Shown piece after piece: positions 34,481 to 42,104 of a stretch of 64,000 nucleotides of DNA. Under the pieces are notes generated by a model. It was not told the DNA's origin, did not search any database, and was given only the letters and a program-made list of their open reading frames with translations. Origin of the DNA: Bacillus ectoiniformans (lineage in GTDB: Bacteria; Bacillota; Bacilli; Bacillales; Domibacillaceae); the NCBI RefSeq assembly GCF_016908875.1, contig NZ_JAFBES010000004.1, positions 124,001-188,000 on the forward strand, in the 5' to 3' direction. Within the stretch, counting starts at the first letter, position 1, and every line of letters starts with the position of its first letter. The translations under genes and the position numbers were made by a program.

Positions 34481-35512
34481 TATCATCGCAGTAAATGCGG
34501 CTGGGTCATCCAAACGAAGGTAGATTTTCTCCACTTGTTTCGTGATCCCGTACATTGACTTCGCTTGCAGCGGTTCCTTTAGCTCAATCACAAGATGCGG
34601 CTCGCCTTTTTCTAAATCAGCATAAAGTCCATGAAAAGCGGTTTTATCATGTTCGTTGTATTCCCCATGTTCTGGTGCTTTCATTGCTTGAATGGATGCA
34701 AAAGGTACATGAATCCGTTTCATTAATCCCATTTGAATGGAAACCTGATGATGCTCGACCGTAATCGGATTTAAACGGATCGCATGAATTTCTCCAATGA
34801 AAAACAGGACCGTGTATACATTCAATAGCAGAAGCACCCATGAAAGCATAGGATTGATGGAGTGAATCAACCAATGTACGCCCACCGTTTCAAGCACAAT
34901 CGCATGAATCAGCATGATGTAGAAGGCAATCACACTTGTTTTCTTATGAGCAGTGAAATGCTGGGGAGATGCCGGCGCCTTTTTTCGCCAGCTGAACAAT
35001 GCGTGGCGGATCAGTTGATATTCCGTCATCAAAATGTTGGCTAAACGGTTCCCTGCAAATTGCTGATCTGCTTTGAGTGAAAGTGCCATCGCAGGCGGCA
35101 AAATTCCCTTCTCTGCATGAAGATCCGCTTTCACTTTACGAACCCAGCGAAAGAGTGAAAAAATGATCCAAATCTCTGCAGCAAACAGAGCGGCTTCTCC
35201 AGTTACCAGTACCCAGCCGACCCACTCCATTCCGGCAAGCCGTCCATCCGGCAGCATCATTTTGCCCACAAAAAATCCGGCTAGTGCGACTCCCAGTATT
35301 GGTGTAATTGACCTTTTTTTGCGAAGGATCATAACATAGGCCAGGAGCGGCAGCACGACGACAAAATCAATTAACGTTCCGACCGTCATCCAATATTGAT
35401 CCTCCGGTGGCAAGGTCAATAGGTGGTGCGCTGAATAATTGGATATCATGATCAGTAAAGCGACCGGGATAAACCACTTCCATTTTGTTTTGAATTCAGC
35501 TGATGTTTGCAT
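34460..35512 (-). CDS. Uncharacterised membrane protein with C-terminal PH-like domain
   Basis: A 350-residue protein with roughly six hydrophobic segments in residues 15-240 (VALLIMISNYSAHHLLTL; LIDFVVVLPLLAYVMIL; VSWVLLLLNVYTVLFFIGEIH). A soluble C-terminal region of about 110 residues, ITVEHHQVSIQMGLMKRIHVPFASIQ onward, has the strand pattern of bacterial PH domains. The start follows AGGTGAAG. I do not recognise a named family with confidence, and relatives in bacilli carry dubious functional names. The gene is monocistronic, and the region upstream to 35690 shows nothing beyond an AT-rich stretch. Confidence 0.75.
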   Translation of the reverse strand: MQTSAEFKTKWKWFIPVALLIMISNYSAHHLLTLPPEDQYWMTVGTLIDFVVVLPLLAYVMILRKKRSITPILGVALAGFFVGKMMLPDGRLAGMEWVGWVLVTGEAALFAAEIWIIFSLFRWVRKVKADLHAEKGILPPAMALSLKADQQFAGNRLANILMTEYQLIRHALFSWRKKAPASPQHFTAHKKTSVIAFYIMLIHAIVLETVGVHWLIHSINPMLSWVLLLLNVYTVLFFIGEIHAIRLNPITVEHHQVSIQMGLMKRIHVPFASIQAMKAPEHGEYNEHDKTAFHGLYADLEKGEPHLVIELKEPLQAKSMYGITKQVEKIYLRLDDPAAFTAMIKAKMEE

Positions 35513-35695
35513 GTAACTTCACCTGCTTTGTTAGTGTTGTTACTATTATTATACGCTAGGAATGCGGTTTATTTTTTACTAAATATGACATATAAGGAAA
35601 CAAATACTTTTGGTTTTTTTCTGTGTTGGATTAGTTACTCATCCGTCCTAAAATAAATGGTGAAAATAGAATGATCATTAAATTATTTCCTAAAT

Positions 35696-35830
35696 CGCCG
35701 TTAGAAAGTAAAAAGGCGCCGTTAGAATTCCATTAACCGCCGATAGAACGTCCAAAGGCGCCGTTAGATTTACCAAAGCCGCCGATAGAATTCACTTATC
35801 CGCCGTTAGAACATCCTAAGCGGCTGATAG
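35696..35830. repeat. 21-bp phased CGCCGWTAGAA cluster (class B, copy 2)
   Basis: CGCCGTTAGA or CGCCGATAGA starts at 35696, 35717, 35738, 35759, 35780 and 35801, exactly 21 bp apart, with a degenerate seventh copy near 35821. Several units continue into AGAATTC, matching the GAAAGAATTC core of the longer arrays. The cluster lies in the 470-bp divergent gap between the membrane protein gene and the secreted protein gene. Confidence 0.9.
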
Positions 35831-35985
35831 CACCCCGGCAGGCAGATGATCAAGTTCAAAATGTCCCTCAATATTCCCAAAATTACCGCTCGTCGCCCGT
35901 AATTCCCCTTTAACCTCCGCAATTTCCAGTCAATAACATCATAATTCACACCCTAAATGAACAACCTATTTTTGAGGTGTTGTAA

Positions 35986-36411
35986 ATGAGATATAAATTA
36001 GCGTTAAGTTGTTTATTGATCATGTTTTTATTCACACCGAACGCCTTGGCGCAGCCGAACGCAAGCGGCCAAGTTGAAATATTTGATATCAAGCAGGAAC
36101 AAGTCGTGAAGACCCGTCCAGTAAATCCAGCCATTGAAAAAGAAGCGAAAACTTATCTCACAAACATCACTGACCTTTATCGCAAGGCCAGTCCGATTCC
36201 AAAAGAAGGATTTATGATCAAAATCCCACTGGAACCGGCCGTTCAACTCCAGAATCAATGGATGAACGAGCCTGTAGATCAAGTGATCGTGGTCGTCGGA
36301 GAAAAGGAAAAACCGTTTTTGCTGGTGCTTGATAAACAAAATCAGGCTCGTCTTTTCACCTTTAAAGGTGACGTCAATGAGCTCTTGAAATTGTTAGATT
36401 ACACTCCATAA
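35986..36411 (+). CDS. Uncharacterised secreted protein
   Basis: A 141-residue protein with a classical signal peptide (residues 1-22: MRYKLALSCLLIMFLFTPNA, then LAQ, cleavage expected after ALA). The mature part is a small alpha/beta domain with EKEAKTYLTNITDLYRKASPIPKEGFMIKIPLEPAVQLQNQWM and DQVIVVVGEKEKPFLLVLDKQNQARLFTF. No cysteines occur in the mature protein. The start follows GAGGTG. I do not recognise the family. It is monocistronic, with a hairpin after the stop. Confidence 0.75.
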   Translation: MRYKLALSCLLIMFLFTPNALAQPNASGQVEIFDIKQEQVVKTRPVNPAIEKEAKTYLTNITDLYRKASPIPKEGFMIKIPLEPAVQLQNQWMNEPVDQVIVVVGEKEKPFLLVLDKQNQARLFTFKGDVNELLKLLDYTP

Positions 36412-36437
36412 GAGGTCAGCCGTTTAGGCTACCTCTT
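36411..36437 (+). terminator. Terminator after the secreted protein gene
   Basis: AAGAGGT, CAGCC and their partners GGCT and ACCTCTTT form an imperfect stem starting at the stop codon. Confidence 0.65.
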
Positions 36438-36445
36438 TACATAAA

Positions 36446-36476
36446 AAAACGAACCGTCCATTGGAGACGGTTCATT
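36446..36476 (-). terminator. Terminator of the coiled-coil protein gene
   Basis: On the minus strand GAACCGTC and ACGGTTC form a stem followed by GTTTTTT, 10 bp after the stop codon of the 113-residue protein. Confidence 0.75.
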
Positions 36477-36485
36477 TAGTATGTA

Positions 36486-36827
36486 TTATTGCATAGGCAG
36501 CTGTGGCTTGTCCTCTTCTTTTTTCACTTTTACTTTATCGATCTTATCCACAAACATTTGGAATACTTTTTTCTTTTCTTCAAGATCTTTAATGTCTGAT
36601 TTCAGCTGCGTAAATTTCTTCTCAAATGGTGTATGGTACAATTCACGAATATTGCGGATGATCTCGTCATTCACCGTTGACTGAATGACTTGCTTCGTGA
36701 TGCTGAACTTATAAGAATACACCTGCAAATCCCGCTTCATCTCTTCGTATTCTCTATCTATTTCATTTAATAAATCACAGATCTCTGTTTTCCACTCTTT
36801 CAATGATTTTTCCACATGCTCCTCCAT
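36486..36827 (-). CDS. Uncharacterised coiled-coil protein
   Basis: A 113-residue, highly charged helical protein starting MEEHVEKSLKEWKTEICDLLNEID and containing a second helical stretch, FTQLKSDIKDLEEKKKVFQMFVDKI, with heptad spacing. There is no signal peptide or membrane segment. The ATG at 36827 is 7 nt after AAAGGAGTG; the 20-codon upstream extension lacks a binding site. Function is unknown. Confidence 0.7.
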   Translation of the reverse strand: MEEHVEKSLKEWKTEICDLLNEIDREYEEMKRDLQVYSYKFSITKQVIQSTVNDEIIRNIRELYHTPFEKKFTQLKSDIKDLEEKKKVFQMFVDKIDKVKVKKEEDKPQLPMQ

Positions 36828-37022
36828 ATCGTCACTCCTTTGCTTTGTGAATCTAGACTTTTGGCTATCCTCCATTGTAACAACCAAACTTTTCAGAATG
36901 ATTGCTGTTTAATTACATCGTATGTATGTTTAATGAAATCGAGTTTACAGAAAGACAAAGAGTAAGTATATTCGCATATTATTTCAATTTAAAACGAACC
37001 CTATGCTATAGGAGGTGACGAA

Positions 37023-37169
37023 ATGAAAAAGGAAGACAACTCTAAAGAAATTGGTCAAAAATCTAGTTCAATGAATGCGATGGATCAAGGTTTAAATCTA
37101 ATCGCACAAACGATTAATCGCGCCACCGGGTTGGATAAAGGCAATGATGGCAAAGTCGAAAAGAAATGA
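37023..37169 (+). CDS. Small 48-residue hydrophilic protein
   Basis: A short gene with an excellent ribosome binding site (AGGAGGTGACGAA before ATG). It encodes a 48-residue Lys/Asn-rich protein beginning MKKEDNSKEIGQKSS and ending DGKVEKK, with a central helix MNAMDQGLNLIAQTINRATG. Size, composition and lack of cysteine recall small spore or stress proteins of bacilli, but I cannot match a family. It stands alone between divergent neighbours. Confidence 0.6.
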   Translation: MKKEDNSKEIGQKSSSMNAMDQGLNLIAQTINRATGLDKGNDGKVEKK

Positions 37170-37363
37170 TAATAATGAACGCTTAATAAAAATAAAGGCC
37201 TGATGTATAACTCTAATCCTTTCCATTCTTGATCTATTGTTGGGCTTTCTCCAATTAACTATTTAATATACGCTTTCATCTGTGCTAAAGTAGTTGAGGA
37301 AACTATTTCAGAATACTATTCAACGTGTATTCTGATAGGAAAGATCAGAATGGAGAGTGCTTC

Positions 37364-38020
37364 ATGCGTCGTGAATTTATTATACGATGGACGTTTTTTA
37401 CGATAGGTCTCGTGATTCTTGCACTGGGAGTTGCGTTTACGATTAAAGGAAAAGTTATGGGCATTGGCCCGTGGGATGTCTTTCATTATGGCTTATTTAA
37501 GCAGCTTGGACTGTCGATTGGGACATGGTCGATCATTACCGGAATCATCATTATCCTGGCCACTTGGGCAGGAACGAAAACACCGCCGAAAGCTGGTGCT
37601 GTTTTAAACATGCTACTGCTCGGTGTGTTCATCGATCTATTTAACGCCCTGCTCATCACGCCGCAATCATTTCTTGTACAATTCATGTTTTTTGTGATTG
37701 GCGTCATCATTCTTGGGTTTGGGATCAGTCTGTATGTATCAGCAGATGTAGGCGCAGGCCCGCGTGATAGTTTAATGCTGCTAATTGTTGAAAAGACTGG
37801 CTGGAGCATAGCCTTTGTCAGGAATGGCATGGAAGTAGCCGTTTTTCTTTTAGGCTGGCTTCTTGGCGGACCGGTGGGAATCGGAACGGTCTTTATCGCT
37901 TTATTCTTAGGCAAGATCATTCAAATGACACTGCCAATCTGTCAAAAGTGGTTGAAGCATTTGATTGAAAATAGGCTTTTGCACATCGTCATCAGGCGCT
38001 TCAGGATTGGAAGGCTTTAA
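37364..38020 (+). CDS. YczE/YyaS-type membrane protein
   Basis: A 218-residue protein with five to six hydrophobic segments. The motif KVMGIGPWDVFHYGLFKQLGLSIGTWS near residues 30-55 and the related VSADVGAGPRDSLMLLIVEKTGWSI in the second half show an internal repeat typical of the YczE/YitT superfamily. Residues 190-218 form a basic cytoplasmic tail. The ATG at 37364 follows GGAGAG at good spacing; an upstream ATG at 37325 has none. Function in this family is mostly unknown (B. subtilis YczE is needed for surfactin production). Confidence 0.82.
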   Translation: MRREFIIRWTFFTIGLVILALGVAFTIKGKVMGIGPWDVFHYGLFKQLGLSIGTWSIITGIIIILATWAGTKTPPKAGAVLNMLLLGVFIDLFNALLITPQSFLVQFMFFVIGVIILGFGISLYVSADVGAGPRDSLMLLIVEKTGWSIAFVRNGMEVAVFLLGWLLGGPVGIGTVFIALFLGKIIQMTLPICQKWLKHLIENRLLHIVIRRFRIGRL

Positions 38021-38106
38021 TGAATGGTCTTCGTTTTCATCACATGCTCTTTGTTTAGGCTGTACAGCTCCTCGGCAAATTGAATACTATTTATAAACAT
38101 TTTTTG

Positions 38107-38139
38107 AACGTACATCTATTTTGATGTGCGTTTTTTTTT
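38107..38139 (+). terminator. Rho-independent terminator
   Basis: AACGTACATC and GATGTGCGTT form a 10-bp stem (one G-T) followed by nine T residues, 86 bp after the membrane protein gene. Confidence 0.85.
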
Positions 38140-38271
38140 GCTTTTTATTAAATAACAGATAAGTAATATAGTATTTACTTAATGTTTATAATGCTGTAAC
38201 CATCGCTTTATATTCCCTTGTTATTTTTGTTGTGAGCTATAAAACAACTAGAGCGAGGGAGAGAGATCAAA

Positions 38272-39126
38272 ATGACTGTAAAATGGAAAGCTGCATTAGG
38301 TGCGGCTGTTATGGGGTTATCTATTATGGGGACAAGCCTATCTGCAGGTGCTTCATCAAACGATAAAGACATTCTGAACGTAGCCCACCGCGGTGCGTCA
38401 GGTCATGCGCCTGAGCATACGATCACTTCATATAAAATGGGTGAGCAAATGCACGGTGACTATATTGAAATCGACCTACAAATGACAAAGGACGGCGAAT
38501 TGATTGCGATGCACGATGAGACGCTTGACCGCACAACGAACGGAACAGGACAGGTAAAGGATCACACGCTTGCTGAAATCAAGCAATTGGATGCTGGCTC
38601 TTGGTTCAATGAAAAGTATCCAGAAATGGCTAAGCCGGAATATGCCGGACTGAAGGTGCCGACACTTGATGAAGTATTCCAAACGTTTGGCAAGAATGCT
38701 AACTATTATATTGAAACCAAATCTCCTGAAGTGTACCCAGGAATGGAAGAAGCACTGCTTGAGAAAGTAAAGCAATATGGCATTAATAAAGACACGCTTC
38801 TCGTGCAGTCATTCAGTGCGGCTAGCTTATTAAAAATGCACGATCTTGATCCTTCTGTTAATCTAGTACAGCTGATGTGGTATACAAGCCCTGCAACACT
38901 CAGTGATGCAGAGCTTGCTGCAGTAAAGCAATATGCCATCGGAATCGGACCGAACAGCTCGATGATTGACCAGGAATACGTACATAAAGTCGTTAACAGC
39001 GGACTAGAGATCCATCCGTACACTGTGAATGAAAAAGAAGAAATGCAAAAACTGATCGACTGGGGAGTAACAGGAATTTTCACGAATTTCCCTGACCGTC
39101 TGAATGAGGTTTTAAAAGGTAAATAA
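38272..39126 (+). CDS. glpQ: Secreted glycerophosphodiester phosphodiesterase (GlpQ)
   Basis: A 284-residue exported enzyme that hydrolyses glycerophosphodiesters to glycerol-3-phosphate and an alcohol; in bacilli GlpQ also attacks wall teichoic acid. A signal peptide spans about residues 1-28 (GLSIMGTSLSAGASS). The GDPD catalytic residues are visible: VAHRGASGHAPEHT (His39, Arg40, Glu48), IEIDLQ (Glu66, Asp68) and MHDETLDRTTNGTG (His81). The start follows GGGAGAGAG. It is monocistronic with its own terminator. Confidence 0.93.
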   Translation: MTVKWKAALGAAVMGLSIMGTSLSAGASSNDKDILNVAHRGASGHAPEHTITSYKMGEQMHGDYIEIDLQMTKDGELIAMHDETLDRTTNGTGQVKDHTLAEIKQLDAGSWFNEKYPEMAKPEYAGLKVPTLDEVFQTFGKNANYYIETKSPEVYPGMEEALLEKVKQYGINKDTLLVQSFSAASLLKMHDLDPSVNLVQLMWYTSPATLSDAELAAVKQYAIGIGPNSSMIDQEYVHKVVNSGLEIHPYTVNEKEEMQKLIDWGVTGIFTNFPDRLNEVLKGK

Positions 39127-39131
39127 ATGTT

Positions 39132-39172
39132 AAAAAAGCCCCTCCATTCACTTATGAAAGGAGGGGCTTTCC
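39132..39172 (+). terminator. Rho-independent terminator after glpQ
   Basis: AAAGCCCCTCC and GGAGGGGCTTT form a perfect 11-bp stem; the flanking A and T make it usable in both directions. Confidence 0.85.
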
Positions 39173-39185
39173 TATTTACGTTCCA

Positions 39186-39479
39186 TTAAGCATGCTTCCA
39201 TCCAGTCGGCTGACCGGTGTTCGGACAATTCGGGAAGGTATCCCCTAGTTTAAGCTCCACCTTCTCACCATCGCGATCCACATACGTACCTGTTTCCGTC
39301 ACATCTTCTCCGCTTTGATGCTCATGATCCGCATGCTTCCAAGTCGTTGGTTCATGAGATACTGGACACTCAGGGAATGTATCCCCTTGCTGCAGCTCTC
39401 TCGCTTCCCCAGCGGCACAAATATACTTACCCGATTCTTTTACCGTATCATTCGTGTGATGCAAATGTGTATTAGCCAA
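39186..39479 (-). CDS. YjzC-like protein made of two tandem repeats
   Basis: A protein of about 97 residues built from two copies of a 40-residue module: ESGKYICAAGEARELQQGDTFPECPVSHEPTTWKHA and ETGTYVDRDGEKVELKLGDTFPNCPNTGQPTGWKHA, written here only to show the shared pattern G-x-Y...EL..GD.FP.CP...PT.WKHA. B. subtilis YjzC-type proteins have one such module. One Cys per module and conserved His suggest metal or redox chemistry, unproven. The most plausible start is the TTG at 39479, downstream of GGAAAGGGTG; upstream GTG and TTG codons in frame are alternatives. Confidence 0.7.
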   Translation of the reverse strand: MANTHLHHTNDTVKESGKYICAAGEARELQQGDTFPECPVSHEPTTWKHADHEHQSGEDVTETGTYVDRDGEKVELKLGDTFPNCPNTGQPTGWKHA

Positions 39480-39604
39480 TAGTAACACCCTTTCCAATCA
39501 TTCGAATTTTTTCTACAGTGTTAGTTTAGCCTGTTTGGCAGCAATCCAAACTTTTTCAAAAAACGGCAGAGTAAACTTTGATTGTAAGAGTGTGGCTTTT
39601 CCCG

Positions 39605-39787
39605 TCATGCTCTCTTTACTTCATCTTTCTTTTCCTCCAAGTAAGATAACGGTACTTCCATTAAACTGCCTGCATCTCCTTCATAACCGGAGTTCAGTAT
39701 TTTAAACACAACCGATTCTGTATTGACTTCGACTACTTGAACGAGGATTTGTTCGAAGGTTAGGATTTCGTTTGGAGAGAATTTCAT
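39605..39787 (-). CDS. Uncharacterised 60-residue protein
   Basis: A small acidic protein starting MKFSPNEILTFEQILVQVVEV, followed by a beta-rich stretch and a Lys/Glu-rich tail. The ATG at 39787 follows TTTGAGGTAACTGC, a fair binding site. It lies 26 bp downstream of the first PD-(D/E)XK nuclease gene on the same strand and may be co-transcribed with it. I do not recognise it; an accessory or immunity role is speculative. Confidence 0.55.
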   Translation of the reverse strand: MKFSPNEILTFEQILVQVVEVNTESVVFKILNSGYEGDAGSLMEVPLSYLEEKKDEVKRA

Positions 39788-39813
39788 TGCAGTTACCTCA
39801 AAGGTTAAAGCTA

Positions 39814-40623
39814 TTATTTCAGGTATTTTAATGTCTTCGTTTCAATATCCTTTAGCTCCTCGTCATAATATGCCCGTCTTTCTGCTGAAAGATTTTCCAT
39901 ATAGTGTGAGATATGAATTAACTCTGTTTTGGGAGAAACCATTCGTCTGTATTCTAACTGGGATGTTTTTCGAAGATAGATAATCGTTAATTTCTCAATA
40001 TGAGGCTCATATTTCTGCATCGTCTCTGAATTAAAAACCGTGTGTTCACTTAACTTAGCATCGATCCAATGGGAGTCATTAATTATAAAATCTGGTTCAC
40101 AGCCTCTTTTACCGCACTTATATTTCGTAAATGGAATCTGAATTTCTTGCAGCAGTTCTCCCACTAAATCCTCAAAGCGTCTCCCTAATTCTGAATAAAT
40201 GAGAACTAAAGGTTTTCTTCTTGGTTTCCAATGAGCGTATTTTCGAACCATATTATACGTTCTGAAAAATTTCTCAGGCGTTTTATAATATTTAACTAAG
40301 TAATCAAAAAGCAAGGGATGTTTTTGCAAAATATCCTCATCTGATACTTTCCCCTTTTCATCGATCAACTCATAAATCATTTCTGGCACTGTAATATTAT
40401 TGAGACCCGCATTTTCTAAAACGCGCTGCATAATATAGTGTCGGCCATTCCGCTCTAGCCATCCACGTTCAAAAGAATTATGTGGTCCGACAACAACTGC
40501 TGACAATTCCACCACTTCATCTAAAGACATTCGATTAACTTCATCTAAAGTTAGATGCAATTCTTCCGGTTTAATGTGCAGGAATCGGTTATTTTCATAA
40601 AGTTCGTTTTTCGATTGTTCCAT
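39814..40623 (-). CDS. PD-(D/E)XK-type nuclease-fold protein, copy 1
   Basis: A 269-residue protein with a helical N-terminal region (residues 1-130, motif LHLTLDEVNRMSLDEVVELSAVVVGPHN). A restriction-endonuclease-like core follows: SELGRRFEDLVGELLQEIQIPFT (Glu145, Glu151), then EPDFIIND...WIDAKLS, with Asp178, Asp188 and Lys190 fitting the PD-(D/E)XK triad. The duplicate at 41101-41916 keeps all these residues. The gene is adjacent to a type IV-like restriction operon, so a defence role is likely. Target and partners are unknown; no methyltransferase is encoded nearby. Confidence 0.7.
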   Translation of the reverse strand: MEQSKNELYENNRFLHIKPEELHLTLDEVNRMSLDEVVELSAVVVGPHNSFERGWLERNGRHYIMQRVLENAGLNNITVPEMIYELIDEKGKVSDEDILQKHPLLFDYLVKYYKTPEKFFRTYNMVRKYAHWKPRRKPLVLIYSELGRRFEDLVGELLQEIQIPFTKYKCGKRGCEPDFIINDSHWIDAKLSEHTVFNSETMQKYEPHIEKLTIIYLRKTSQLEYRRMVSPKTELIHISHYMENLSAERRAYYDEELKDIETKTLKYLK

Positions 40624-40752
40624 TTACTTGTTCATTCTCCTAATTTCTAAGTTGATTGGTATGTTTATTCCTAAGTGTTAATTATCGGTTTTATAATGTA
40701 ATTATATGGTAGTATGAAATTACTACTTATCTTTGGCAAAGGAATGTAAATA

Positions 40753-41043
40753 ATGAAAAAAGAGAACACACCTACTTCTGAACTATTAACAATAATTATA
40801 GATGTTATAGATTCTTTAGGCGGCACAGCGCACCTTAAAGATATTTATGAGAAAATCAAAACTGAAACATTTATAGACTTGAATTATTATGAAAATCCTG
40901 AGTCTAGAATCCGCTCAATCATTTATGATCATTCAAGTGACTGCACCCGTTTTAAAGGTAAACCTGGTGATGAGTCAGATCTTTTTTACGCTGTCCATAA
41001 AAAAGGAAAAGGCTATTGGGGTTTGTGCTCTCAAAAAGAATAG
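40753..41043 (+). CDS. Winged-helix protein resembling restriction-associated HTH domains
   Basis: A 96-residue protein made of a single winged-helix-like domain: LGGTAHLKDIYEKIKT, then NPESRIRSIIYDHSSDCTRFKG and FYAVHKKGKGYWGLC at the end. This pattern recalls the HARE-HTH/restriction-associated winged helices that often accompany or fuse to nucleases. It is the only plus-strand gene here, sitting exactly between the two nuclease copies and divergent from copy 1. It could regulate them or act as a specificity component. Confidence 0.65.
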   Translation: MKKENTPTSELLTIIIDVIDSLGGTAHLKDIYEKIKTETFIDLNYYENPESRIRSIIYDHSSDCTRFKGKPGDESDLFYAVHKKGKGYWGLCSQKE

Positions 41044-41100
41044 ACCGGTATAGATTTGAAGTTACCGCTCTGCTCAATAATTTCTTGAAATGCATGAAAA

Positions 41101-41916
41101 TCATTTCAGATACTTCAATGTTTTAGTCTCTATGTCTTTCAACTGCTCGTCATAATACGCCCTTCTTTGGCTTGATAGGTTATCCATGTAGTGTGAAATA
41201 TGAATCAACTCTGTTTTTGGAGAAACCATTCGTCTGTATTCTAACTGGGATGTTTTTCGAAGGTAGATAATCGTTAATTTCTCAATATGAGGCTCATATT
41301 TCTGCATCGTCTCTGAATTAAATACCGTATGTTCACTTAACTTAGCATCAATCCAATGGGAGTCATTAATAATAAAGTCCGGTTCACAGCCTCTTTTACC
41401 GCACTTATATTTCGTGAATGGAATTTGAATTTCTTCCAACAGTTCTCCCACTAAATCCTCAAACCGTCTCCCGAGTTCCGAATAGATTAAAACTAACGGT
41501 TTTCTTCTCGGCTTCCAGTGAGCATACTTTCGAACCATCTTGTACTCTCTGAAATATTTTTCAGGGATTTTATAATATTTAACTAAGTAATCAAAAAGCA
41601 TGGGATGTTTTTGCAGAATATCTTCGTCTGATACTTTGTCCTTTTCATCGATCAATTCTTGTATCATTTCTAGCACAGTTATTTTATTAAGACCCGCATT
41701 TTCTAAGACCTGCTGCATAATATGATGACGGCCATTTAACTCTAACCACCTCCGACCACAATGCAATGCATTATGTGGACCAATGACAACTGCAGACAAT
41801 TCAACCACTTCATCCAAAGACATTCGATTGACCTCATCTAAAGTTAAGTGCAGTTCCTCTGGTTTTATATGCAGGAATCTATTATTCTCATAAAGTTCGT
41901 GTTTTAAGTATTCCAT
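41101..41916 (-). CDS. PD-(D/E)XK-type nuclease-fold protein, copy 2
   Basis: A 271-residue near-duplicate of the protein at 39814-40623. The C-terminal 140 or so residues are almost identical, including SELGRRFEDLVGELLEE, GCEPDFIIND and WIDAKLS. Differences cluster in the N-terminal helical part (for example GPHNALHCGRRWLELNGRHHI against GPHNSFERGWLERNGRHYI), with a two-residue insertion. Upstream DNA is duplicated too, so both copies have the same leader. Divergence confined to the N-terminus may mean a changed target while the catalytic core is retained. Confidence 0.7.
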   Translation of the reverse strand: MEYLKHELYENNRFLHIKPEELHLTLDEVNRMSLDEVVELSAVVIGPHNALHCGRRWLELNGRHHIMQQVLENAGLNKITVLEMIQELIDEKDKVSDEDILQKHPMLFDYLVKYYKIPEKYFREYKMVRKYAHWKPRRKPLVLIYSELGRRFEDLVGELLEEIQIPFTKYKCGKRGCEPDFIINDSHWIDAKLSEHTVFNSETMQKYEPHIEKLTIIYLRKTSQLEYRRMVSPKTELIHISHYMDNLSSQRRAYYDEQLKDIETKTLKYLK

Positions 41917-41982
41917 TTACTTGTTCATTCTCCTAATTTCTAAGTTGATTGGTATGTTTATTCCGAAGTGTTAATTATAGCA
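41917..41982. repeat. Duplicated nuclease leader (second copy; first at 40624-40689)
   Basis: About 65 bp upstream of both nuclease genes are nearly identical, including ACTTGTTCATTCTCCTAAT and ATTGGTATGTTTATTCC, with a single C/G difference visible. The duplication therefore includes the promoter/leader. Confidence 0.8.
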
Positions 41983-42060
41983 AATGAAAATACATTACTT
42001 GAAAAAACCGATTAATTGGTCAAAATTGGTATGTTTTTTGGAGACTTTTTTTACTCACCG

Positions 42061-42096
42061 AAAAGACGATAGGGCATATAAACCCCATCGTCTTAC
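42061..42096 (-). terminator. Terminator of the restriction operon
   Basis: AAGACGAT, GGG and their partners form a stem around an AT-rich loop, with CTTTTC following on the minus strand, 8 bp after the DUF262 gene. Confidence 0.75.
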
Positions 42097-42104
42097 ATGA
42101 TTAC

